A stretch of DNA of 30,851 nt from an uncultured Coriobacteriales bacterium (lineage in GTDB: Bacteria > Actinomycetota > Coriobacteriia > Coriobacteriales > QAMH01): positions 1 through 30,851 of the forward strand of contig CAKUES010000023.1 in NCBI GenBank assembly GCA_934646835.1. Direction: 5' to 3'. Numbering within the stretch: the stretch's first letter is position 1; each line of letters opens with the position of its first letter. Positions 1-6,469 of the stretch are shown piece after piece. Both the position numbers and the translations under genes were made by a program. A model generated the notes under the pieces. It saw nothing but the letters and a program-made list of their open reading frames with translations, was not told the origin of the DNA and did no database searches.

Positions 1-346
1 GCGCGGAGCGGAGCGCACGCGCCGAAGGGCGAGCAGCGAAGCGGGCTTTCGTCGACCTCCTCCCCGGAGGTGCTGTAAGGCTGCAGTACTCCAAAAGCAG
101 CCCGCATCCTCGCCTCCTGAGTCCCTCTCGAGGGCCTTCGCACCTCCTCACCTCCCTCACCCATATGCCCGTGACCTGCGGAAACTCTCACCTATATGAG
201 GTGATTTTCGCTGTCAGGCACCACTAAGCTCCCCATTCCCGCCCGCAGACCAAAACTCGCTTGCTAGACTTCCACGCGACAGATTAACGCGGGCGTGCGC
301 GAAGCCTATGCCTGCGAGATAAGCGGATCAACGGGAGTTGGTTGGT
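1..346. other. Left-edge region without a supported gene
   Basis: I see no convincing gene here. Frame 1 of the plus strand is open from base 1 to a TAA at 76-78 (25 codons), which could be the tail of an upstream gene, but its composition is repetitive and resembles no family I recognise. A small hairpin (ACCTCC at 55-60, GGAGGT at 66-71, five-base loop) overlaps that stop. The rest is presumably the leader and promoter region of the ccm operon. Confidence 0.5.
188..204. promoter_or_regulatory. Short palindrome upstream of ccm operon
   Basis: TCACCT (188-193) and AGGTGA (199-204) are perfect inverted arms around the spacer ATATG, about 140 bases before the ccmE start. The size and placement suit a dimeric regulator operator, but no regulator can be assigned and a chance palindrome of this length is possible. 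Confidence 0.25.
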
Positions 347-1012
347 ATGAACAAGAAGATGAAGCGCCGCCTTGCCGTCACGAGCGGAATCATCGTCATC
401 GTCCTCATCGTCGTCCTCGCCGTCGTCTCCGGCGGCAACGGCGCTAAGTCCGTGACGGTTGCAGAGCTGTCTGCCAGCTCCCACGAGAACCAGAAGGTCC
501 AAGTGAGCGGAACCGTCGTCGACAACTCCTTCAACACCTCCGGCGGTAAGCTCTCCTTCGACATCTCCGATTCCGACAACGCCGGCGCCGCACGGGTTCA
601 CGTCGTCTACGACAAGAGCGTCTCCTCCACCTTTGGCAACGGCGTCACCGCCATCTGCACGGGCAAAGTCGACGGCGACGGCGTGCTGCAGTGCACGGAG
701 CTCGTGACCAAGTGCCCCTCCAAGTACGAGAACGCCAGCGACGCCCTGAGCGTCGAGGAGCTGCTCGGCTACGGCAGCAAGATCACCGGCAAGACCGTCA
801 AGGTCGCCGGCGCCATCAAGGCGAGCAGCCTGGGCGACGTGTCGAGCGAGACCCGCATGGTCATCGCCGACGAGGGTGGCTCCAAGGAGCTCGCCGTCTC
901 CTATGACGGCGCGTTGGCCGACTCTATTACCGAGGGCACGCTGGTTGTCGTCACCGGCTCCCTGCAAGTTGACGGCAGCTTTGTCGCGACTGACGTCGCC
1001 CAGCAGGCTTAA
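347..1012 (+). CDS. ccmE: Cytochrome c maturation haem chaperone CcmE, histidine-less CxxxY type with a second OB-like half
   Basis: CcmE receives haem from CcmABCD on the outer face of the membrane and hands it to CcmF for attachment to apocytochrome c. The 221-residue product has one N-terminal membrane anchor (about residues 9-27) and a beta-rich OB-fold domain (about 35-125). This ends in C123-PSK-Y127, the CxxxY motif known from Desulfovibrio-type and archaeal CcmE, where Cys replaces the usual haem-binding His. A second beta-rich segment (about 135-220) looks like another OB fold without a haem motif, making the protein longer than a typical CcmE of about 150 residues. Start: ATG 347 has GGGAG nine bases upstream; an in-frame TTG at 338 abuts that ribosome site and is less likely. 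First gene of the ccm operon, with ccmA 16 bases after its stop. Confidence 0.85.
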   Translation: MNKKMKRRLAVTSGIIVIVLIVVLAVVSGGNGAKSVTVAELSASSHENQKVQVSGTVVDNSFNTSGGKLSFDISDSDNAGAARVHVVYDKSVSSTFGNGVTAICTGKVDGDGVLQCTELVTKCPSKYENASDALSVEELLGYGSKITGKTVKVAGAIKASSLGDVSSETRMVIADEGGSKELAVSYDGALADSITEGTLVVVTGSLQVDGSFVATDVAQQA

Positions 1013-1028
1013 GGCTCGGGGGCAGCAT

Positions 1029-1739
1029 ATGCTGGCAATCGAGGCAAAGAAGCTCACGAAGTCCTTCGGCGCGCGCAAAGCGCTCGACAAGGTCTCCCTG
1101 GAGCTCCCGCAGGGCGCGTTCCTGTCGGTATTCGGGCCCAACGGCGCAGGCAAGACGACGCTGCTGCGCACGCTCTCCACGCTCACCCGCCCCACCGGCG
1201 GCAGCGCGAGCCTCATGGGCGTCGACCTCAAGGAGGACCCGGATGCGGCCCGCGCTCACATCGGGCTCATCAGCCACAACGCCATGCTCTACCCGGACCT
1301 CACGGCAGAACAGAACCTCCTCTTCTTTGCGGAGCTCTACGGCGTGGCCGATGCGCAGGCCCGCGTTGACGAGTTGCTGCGCGCCGTCGAGCTGAGCCAT
1401 CGCCGCCACGACGCGGTGCGCACCTTCAGCCGCGGCATGACGCAGCGCCTCTCCATCGCCCGCGCGCTCGTCCACGACCCGCAGGTCGTCTTCCTCGACG
1501 AGCCGTACTCCGGCCTCGACCCCCATGCGGTGGAGGTCTTCGACGAGCTCATCGCTGCCCAGCGCGAGGGGCGCACCTTCGTGATGGTGAGCCATGACCT
1601 CGCCAAGGGCTTCGACATGTGCACGCATGCGTTGATGCTCGCCCGCGGCAAGGTCGTGCTCTTCGAGGAGAAGGGCAAGCTCGACTATGCCGAGTTCGAG
1701 CAGCTCTACCGCTCGACGGTCGGGATGGGGGTGTCCTAG
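1029..1739 (+). CDS. ccmA: Haem exporter ATP-binding protein CcmA
   Basis: ATPase of the CcmABCD complex that uses ATP to release haem-loaded CcmE. The 236-residue product is one ABC ATPase domain: Walker A GPNGAGKTT at 36-44, a signature-type SRGMTQ at 134-139 replacing LSGGQ, Walker B VVFLDE at 153-158, D-loop SGLD at 161-164 and switch His189. The degenerate signature with a following RLSIARAL is common in CcmA and related exporters. Start ATG 1029 has a GGGGG ribosome site just upstream; an open frame reaches back to 876 inside ccmE but lacks similarity. The stop is immediately followed by the ccmB start, so the two are very likely translationally coupled. Family and context agree well. 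Confidence 0.93.
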   Translation: MLAIEAKKLTKSFGARKALDKVSLELPQGAFLSVFGPNGAGKTTLLRTLSTLTRPTGGSASLMGVDLKEDPDAARAHIGLISHNAMLYPDLTAEQNLLFFAELYGVADAQARVDELLRAVELSHRRHDAVRTFSRGMTQRLSIARALVHDPQVVFLDEPYSGLDPHAVEVFDELIAAQREGRTFVMVSHDLAKGFDMCTHALMLARGKVVLFEEKGKLDYAEFEQLYRSTVGMGVS

Positions 1740-2489
1740 ATGGCGTTCAAAAACGACGCGCAGCGCACCGGCGCTGCACCTACAGTCAAGATGCCGAGTA
1801 CCTTCGCCCAGTACAAGACGCTCCTCAAGAAGGACCTGCAACAGGAGTTCCGCACGCGCGAGCTCACCATCTCGATGGGCATCTACGCGCTGCTCGTCCT
1901 CATCGTCTACGGCGCGGCTGTGGCACAAGCCTCCAGCGAACTCGACGTGCTTCAGCTTGCCGGTGGCTTGTTCTGGGCGCTCGTCGTCTTCACGAGCCTG
2001 CTCGGCCTCAACCGCTCGTTCTCGCACGACAAGGAGGCCGGCTGCCTCGAGGGCATCTTGCTCGTCCCGCTCGACCGCAGCGTGGTGTTTCTCGCAAAGG
2101 CGACGAGCAACCTGCTCTTCCTGCTTGCTGTGGAGCTTGTCGCTGTCCCGCTCTTCGCGTTCTTCTTCCTGACGAACGTGACGCTTGGACCGGATGCGAT
2201 CCTCGCGCTGCCGGTTCTCGTCGTGGGAAGCGTCGGCATCGCGGGTGTGGGTACGCTGCTCTCCACGATCACGGTGAACACGCGCGGCAAGGACGTCATG
2301 CTCGCCGTGCTCTTCATTCCGCTCATCTTCCCGCTGCTCTACGCGTGCGTCTCAGCGACGACTGTCGTGCTCGTCGGCGCGGAAGGCTGCCTGGATACCT
2401 TCACGGTCTCTATGGCGATGGCTGTGGGCTACGACATCGTGATGGTGCTGCTCGGGTGGGTGCTCTACGACTTCGTCATCAGCGCCTAG
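1740..2489 (+). CDS. ccmB: Haem exporter membrane protein CcmB
   Basis: Integral membrane partner of CcmA in the haem-handling ABC complex of cytochrome c maturation. The 249-residue protein has a soluble N-terminal stretch (1-40) containing the CcmB-like segment with KKDLQQEFRTRE at about 29-40, then six hydrophobic helices spread over 43-247. The start follows the ccmA stop with no gap. The stop codon TAG at 2487-2489 lies inside the CTAG left end of an inverted-repeat element, so the insertion may have set the present C-terminus. The length is somewhat above the usual 220 or so because of an N-terminal extension of about 20 residues. Confidence 0.9.
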   Translation: MAFKNDAQRTGAAPTVKMPSTFAQYKTLLKKDLQQEFRTRELTISMGIYALLVLIVYGAAVAQASSELDVLQLAGGLFWALVVFTSLLGLNRSFSHDKEAGCLEGILLVPLDRSVVFLAKATSNLLFLLAVELVAVPLFAFFFLTNVTLGPDAILALPVLVVGSVGIAGVGTLLSTITVNTRGKDVMLAVLFIPLIFPLLYACVSATTVVLVGAEGCLDTFTVSMAMAVGYDIVMVLLGWVLYDFVISA

Positions 2490-2597
2490 GCACGCTGATT
2501 AAGGCAGCTATCCACTGCATGCGATTAGCAAAACCGCTGGTTCCGTAGGGGAGGGACCCTGTCCCTCCCCACAAACCTCGCATTAATCAGCGCGTAG
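2486..2597 (+). mobile_element. MITE-like inverted-repeat element, copy 1
   Basis: About 112 bp bounded by CTAGGCACGCTGATTAA (2486-2502) and TTAATCAGCGCGTAG (2583-2597). The interior holds GGGGAGGGAC (2548-2557) and its exact complement (2561-2570) around CCT. It aligns over its whole length with copies at 17690-17807 (reverse) and 29032-29209. No coding capacity. The TA inside a CTAG-like end fits insertion by an IS630/Tc1-type transposase, which duplicates TA and favours CTAG; no transposase is present here. It sits between ccmB and ccmC within one operon. Confidence 0.75.
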
Positions 2598-2636
2598 GCG
2601 CGCTGCGATCTACTAGGTATCGAGAAAGGAAGCATT

Positions 2637-3404
2637 ATGGCAAGGGAAACCAAGCCCTCCAAGCTGCCCGAGGCAGGTCAATGGCCCGACCGCATCGCGC
2701 CGATTGCGGCGCTGGTCGGCGCGATCATCGCCAGCATCGGCTTCTTGTTGGCGTTTCTCTACGCGTCGCCGGTCAATGGCGCGGGCGTGGACGGCGCAGC
2801 GCTCATCGGAGACTCGATGGTCTCCAACAAGATCCTCATCAGCCAGAAGATTTTCTACTTCCACATGCCCGTTGCGCTCGTCTCCTTTGTGGCGCTGGCA
2901 TTTGCCTGCTACTACAGCGTGCGCCTGCTTATCAGCCGCGAGCAGCGCTACGACACCTGTGCGCGCATCGCGATGGAGATCGTCCTCGTCTTCATCATCT
3001 GCACCATGTGCACGGGCGAGATGTGGACGCGCTTCGAGTGGGGCGTGTGGTGGACCTGGGAGCCGCGCCTGACCACCTACCTCATCTTGATGCTGATCGT
3101 GATCGCGTACTTCGTCTTGCGCTCGGCGATCGAGGACCCGGAGCGACGCAGCGTCTACGCCGCGGTCATCGGGATTATCTCCTTCGTCGACGCCCCCATC
3201 TGCCTCATGGTCACGCGCATGATCCCCTCGAGCCTGCACCCGGTCGTGGTGCGCGAGGGCGGCATGACGGGCGATATGGCGATCACCCTCGTCTTCTGCC
3301 TCGTCGGCCTCGTTCTGCTTGCCTTCGCGCTCTATCGCCTGCGCTTCAGGCAGGTGCGCATGCAAGAACGCGTCGAGGCGATCAAGGACCAGCTCGACGA
3401 CTAG
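2637..3404 (+). CDS. ccmC: Haem-handling protein CcmC
   Basis: Membrane protein that presents haem to CcmE. The 255-residue product has six hydrophobic helices, the tryptophan-rich WWD-type motif WGVWWTWEPRLT at 135-146 (Glu in place of the usual Asp) and two conserved histidines in external loops, His76 in HMP and His201 in SLHP, the axial haem ligands of the family. ATG 2637 has a GAAAGGA ribosome site. It is separated from ccmB by the 112-bp repeat element but is otherwise in line with the operon. A small hairpin at 3405-3418 (GGGCG, AAAG loop, CGCCC) follows its stop. Strong family identification. Confidence 0.94.
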   Translation: MARETKPSKLPEAGQWPDRIAPIAALVGAIIASIGFLLAFLYASPVNGAGVDGAALIGDSMVSNKILISQKIFYFHMPVALVSFVALAFACYYSVRLLISREQRYDTCARIAMEIVLVFIICTMCTGEMWTRFEWGVWWTWEPRLTTYLILMLIVIAYFVLRSAIEDPERRSVYAAVIGIISFVDAPICLMVTRMIPSSLHPVVVREGGMTGDMAITLVFCLVGLVLLAFALYRLRFRQVRMQERVEAIKDQLDD

Positions 3405-3452
3405 GGGCGAAAGCGCCCTCGACCCAACCGCTGACTCTAGAAAGGACCCCTC

Positions 3453-3641
3453 ATGGACCCCATTCTTGCAGAAATCTACTCCACTATCCTCCCGTCCGCT
3501 CCGTTCGTGATCGCAGCGTACGTCCTCATCCTACTCGTCGTGGGTGTGTACGTCTTCATCATCACCCGCGGCCTTAAGAAGACCGAGGCGGAGCTTTCCG
3601 TGCTCGAGGAAGAGCTCGCCGAGCGCGCTGCACGCCAATAA
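3453..3641 (+). CDS. ccmD: Small membrane protein, probable CcmD
   Basis: A 62-residue protein with a single hydrophobic helix at about 17-39 followed by a charged, probably coiled-coil tail rich in Glu and Lys. CcmD is short and poorly conserved, needed for release of holo-CcmE from CcmABC. The identification rests on size, topology and position directly between ccmC and ccmF rather than on sequence motifs. ATG 3453 is preceded by AAAGGA at a suitable distance. Confidence 0.72.
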   Translation: MDPILAEIYSTILPSAPFVIAAYVLILLVVGVYVFIITRGLKKTEAELSVLEEELAERAARQ

Positions 3642-3650
3642 CTCCCTCCG

Positions 3651-3695
3651 GGCGGCATGCGGTGCAGTGTCCTCCACTCGCTCCTGCATGCCGCC
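3651..3695 (+). other. Stem-loop between ccmD and ccmF
   Basis: GGCGGCATGC (3651-3660) and GCATGCCGCC (3686-3695) are perfect complements around a 25-base loop. No T-run follows, so it is not a simple terminator. An mRNA stability or attenuation role inside the operon is a guess. Confidence 0.4.
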
Positions 3696-3796
3696 GTCTC
3701 TCCATCCGTTGATTTGCGCCTGCCAAGCCGCAGGTGAACTATGCGCAGCCGGCGCTTGGCTTGCTGCGGCCTTTTTCCTGTATCGAAAGGACCTCT

Positions 3797-5965
3797 ATGT
3801 CGACTATCGGACTCATCGGCTTGCTCGTCGCCTTCTTCGCGACGGCGCTCGGTGCGGTGGCGCTTCTGGTTGGCCACCTGCTCGGCGGCAGGTCCGCCAT
3901 GCGCACGGCCGACGGCTGCGTGCAGGGCAACGCCGCGGAAAACCTCAGCTACGGCGGCCGCGTCGCCGTGGTGCTGTCCTTCATTTGCTTGACGGTGTGC
4001 TGTTCGGTGCTCGTCATCTGCTTCATGACCGGCAGCATGCAGATCCAGTACGTCCTCGACAACCACAGCAACGACACTGGTGCCCTTGCGTGGCTGTACC
4101 GCCTGGCTGGCCTGTGGGCCGGTCGTGAGGGTTCCCTGCTCTTCTGGGCGTGGCTAATCTCGCTCTTTGGCTGCATCGTCTCCCTGCGCGACATCAGCAA
4201 GATGCGCGCGCTCGACAACGTGGCCGTGCTCGTCATCGCCGTCGTGCTGGCCGCGTTTGCCGGTGTGCTGCTCTTCAGCGACACCAACATGCCCTTCGCG
4301 GTCACTGGTGACCAGTACCTCGACAACGGCAAGATCAGCTCCGCTGCGGTGCAGACGCTGGGCATGAACTCCCTGCTCGAGCACTGGGCCATGGCGATTC
4401 ACCCGCCCATGCTCTTTGCCGGCTATGCGGGCCTCACCGTGCCCTTCGCCTATGCAATCGCCGCCCTCGCCGTCAACGACGCGAGCGACGCCTGGGTGCG
4501 CTGCTCGACGCGCTACGTGCTCGTGAGCTGGCTATTCCTCACCGCAGGCATCGGCTTGGGCGCCGTGTGGGCCTACACCTGTCTGGGCTGGGGCGGCTAC
4601 TGGGGTTGGGACCCGGTTGAGAACGCCAGCCTCCTGCCGTGGCTTGTGGGTGTGGCGCTGCTGCACAGCTTCACGGTTTACCGCAAGCGCGGCACCTTCA
4701 AGCGCTGGAGCATCATGTGCGCCTGTGTCACCTTCAGCTTCGTGATCTTGGGCACCTTCATCACGCGCAGCGGCCTGGTCCAGTCCGTGCACGCGTTTGC
4801 CGGTGACAACGTGTCACTGGCGCTCTTCCTCGCGCTCATCGTGCTCTCCGTCGTCGCCGGTATCGTCGGCTTGGCGCTGCGCTGGAAGAGTTTTGGCTCC
4901 GATCTTGCCGAGGATGATCAGATCGAGAGCATGCTCAGCCGCGATATCGCCTACTACCTCAACAACCTCGTGCTCATCGTGCTTGCCTGCCTGCTGGCGT
5001 ACATGACCATCGCCCAGGCGCTGCCGAGTTGGATGCCCTTTGGCGGCCAGTCGATCTCCGCCGGCACCTACAACGCCATCGCGCGACCCATCGGCGTCGC
5101 CTACCTTGCGATCCTCGCGGTCTGCCCGCTGCTGGGCTGGGGCAAGACCGATGGCAAGGCCTTCCTCAAGGCCGCGCGCGTCCCCGCTGCTCTCGCGCTC
5201 GTGTCCTTCATCGTCTTCATGGTGTACTGGGCGATCGATTTGCTGCCTGCTTACAACGCCGGCGTGGCAGCCGGAGGCTCCATCGCCGAGGGCTTCACGG
5301 TCTACGGTCCCGCAGCCTACTACCACGGTCTGGCGATTGTCGGCTTTGCCGTGGCGAGCCTGCTGTTCTTCAACGCGCTGTTTATGATCGGACGCGGCGT
5401 GGGTAAGTTCGCCAAGGTCAAGGGCATCAACCAGGTACAGGCCTTCTTCTCCTTTGCGCGCAACGTGAGCGGGCAGTTTGGCGGCGCTTTGGCGCATGCG
5501 GGCATGGCCGTTTGCCTGGTGGGCCTCATAGGCAGTTCCATGTACGTGAGCGAGGTCGCCGGCTACGTTGACTACGACGAGAAGACCGACACCGCCGCAG
5601 TCTTCCAGGTCGAGGACTATGAGCTCGACTACACCGCCAACAGCGCGTACATGATGGACAACTACTCCAGCGCCGTGTATCAGGTTGACTTCGACCTCAA
5701 ACGCGACGGGCAGACAATCGGGCATCTCTCCCCGGCGGTCAAGCTCGTCACCAACACCCAGCAGACCCAGGCGGTCGCCGCCGTACACACGACCCCGCTT
5801 GAGGACGTCTTCGTCATCTACAACGGCGTGGACGACGACGGTAACTTCTCCATCGACGTCTACGTCAACCGGTTGATTCTCTTTGTCTGGATTGGCTTTG
5901 CGCTTCTTATCGCTGGCGCTGTCGTTGCAGCGCTTGGCAAGGGCCGCGGCGCCAAACGCAAGTAG
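3797..5965 (+). CDS. ccmF: Cytochrome c haem lyase subunit CcmF
   Basis: Large polytopic protein that takes haem from CcmE and, in this reduced system, probably carries out thioether bond formation without CcmH. The 722-residue protein has many membrane helices and the WWD-domain motif WGGYWGWDPVEN at about 265-276, with further family landmarks GREGSLLFWAW and TRSGLVQSVHAFA. A soluble stretch near the C-terminus (about 595-690) precedes the last helix, as in other CcmF proteins. ATG 3797 has AAAGG seven bases upstream; the frame is open back to 3734 without a ribosome site, so the shorter start is chosen. Last gene of the operon, followed by a terminator. No ccmG, ccmH or ccmI follows. Confidence 0.94.
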   Translation: MSTIGLIGLLVAFFATALGAVALLVGHLLGGRSAMRTADGCVQGNAAENLSYGGRVAVVLSFICLTVCCSVLVICFMTGSMQIQYVLDNHSNDTGALAWLYRLAGLWAGREGSLLFWAWLISLFGCIVSLRDISKMRALDNVAVLVIAVVLAAFAGVLLFSDTNMPFAVTGDQYLDNGKISSAAVQTLGMNSLLEHWAMAIHPPMLFAGYAGLTVPFAYAIAALAVNDASDAWVRCSTRYVLVSWLFLTAGIGLGAVWAYTCLGWGGYWGWDPVENASLLPWLVGVALLHSFTVYRKRGTFKRWSIMCACVTFSFVILGTFITRSGLVQSVHAFAGDNVSLALFLALIVLSVVAGIVGLALRWKSFGSDLAEDDQIESMLSRDIAYYLNNLVLIVLACLLAYMTIAQALPSWMPFGGQSISAGTYNAIARPIGVAYLAILAVCPLLGWGKTDGKAFLKAARVPAALALVSFIVFMVYWAIDLLPAYNAGVAAGGSIAEGFTVYGPAAYYHGLAIVGFAVASLLFFNALFMIGRGVGKFAKVKGINQVQAFFSFARNVSGQFGGALAHAGMAVCLVGLIGSSMYVSEVAGYVDYDEKTDTAAVFQVEDYELDYTANSAYMMDNYSSAVYQVDFDLKRDGQTIGHLSPAVKLVTNTQQTQAVAAVHTTPLEDVFVIYNGVDDDGNFSIDVYVNRLILFVWIGFALLIAGAVVAALGKGRGAKRK

Positions 5966-5977
5966 GGAAGACCTTGC

Positions 5978-6010
5978 GGGCCGTCTGTTTTGCAGGCGGC
6001 CCTTTCTTTT
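5978..6010 (+). terminator. Terminator of the ccm operon
   Basis: GGGCCGTCTG (5978-5987) pairs with CAGGCGGCCC (5993-6002, one G-T pair) around TTTTG and is followed by TTTCTTTT. A clear intrinsic terminator 12 bases after the ccmF stop. Confidence 0.88.
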
Positions 6011-6020
6011 GGCCACGGCC

Positions 6021-6143
6021 GGTGTTTTTCTGGCCATGCAGAAGGGGCGGGCGAGCCATATGTTGCGATGAGCCTGCGAGCGCGTGCCCCCGCCGCTCGA
6101 TGCCGCTGACGCGAAACTCTCTGGGGCCTGCAGCGTGGGGCCG
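6021..6143 (+). repeat. 125-bp dispersed repeat, copy A
   Basis: This stretch after the ccm terminator aligns at roughly 85 percent identity by eye with 10687-10810 after the cytochrome terminator. Shared blocks include CCATGCAGAAGGGG, CCTGCGAGCGCGTGCCCCC, GATGCCGCTGACGCGAAAC and CTGGGGCCTGCAGCGTGGGG. Both copies are followed by the 33-bp TGACACA palindrome, but copy A has about 170 extra bases in between. No conserved reading frame is evident. Confidence 0.7.
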
Positions 6144-6316
6144 ACTTCGTCTGGCCCCTACGTATTTGGCCTGCACCCAACGGCGGACCGCAGTCCCAGG
6201 TCAAACGGCGGGCTGCAAACGCCGCAAGACGCAGGGCGCCTTCGCATCAGCGCCGTTGAGTCGCAAGAACACGTAGGCGCCAGACGAAGTCGGCGCCATC
6301 AGGTCGCATGGGGCCG
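6136..6316. repeat. Apparent insertion with inverted ends within repeat copy A
   Basis: TGGGGCCG occurs at 6136-6143 and again at 6309-6316, bracketing sequence that is absent from the otherwise matching copy at 10687-10832. Inside it, 6137-6163 and 6271-6297 are 27-base inverted arms with two mismatches (core CCGACTTCGTCTGG). This looks like a small non-coding insertion with a possible 8-bp target duplication, or a large folded RNA element. No gene is seen in it. Confidence 0.5.
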
Positions 6317-6339
6317 GCGCAGGTTGGCGTCGCCGCAGA

Positions 6340-6372
6340 TGACACACTTTGTCACTGGCACGATGTGTGTCA
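6340..6372. repeat. 33-bp palindromic repeat, copy 1
   Basis: Arms TGACACACTTTGT and ACGATGTGTGTCA around the loop CACTGGC. One of six copies in the window, here within the 70-bp duplication. Confidence 0.85.
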
Positions 6373-6409
6373 CTGGTCCCTGCGGTCTGCTGCTGCTCCC
6401 TATTCCAGA

Positions 6410-6442
6410 TGACACACTTTGTCACTGGCACGATGTGTGTCA
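6410..6442. repeat. 33-bp palindromic repeat, copy 2
   Basis: Identical to copy 1, 70 bases downstream, as part of the perfect tandem duplication. Confidence 0.85.
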
Positions 6443-6469
6443 CTGGTCCCTGCGGTCTGCTGCTGCTCC

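Noticed and set aside
338..346. TTG start for ccmE at 338
   Set aside because: The ribosome site directly abuts it, while ATG 347 has correct spacing.
6201..6469. C-terminal extension of the LuxR-type gene to give 592 residues
   Set aside because: The tail is read out of frame through repeats; the natural HTH end and stop lie one base over at 6470.
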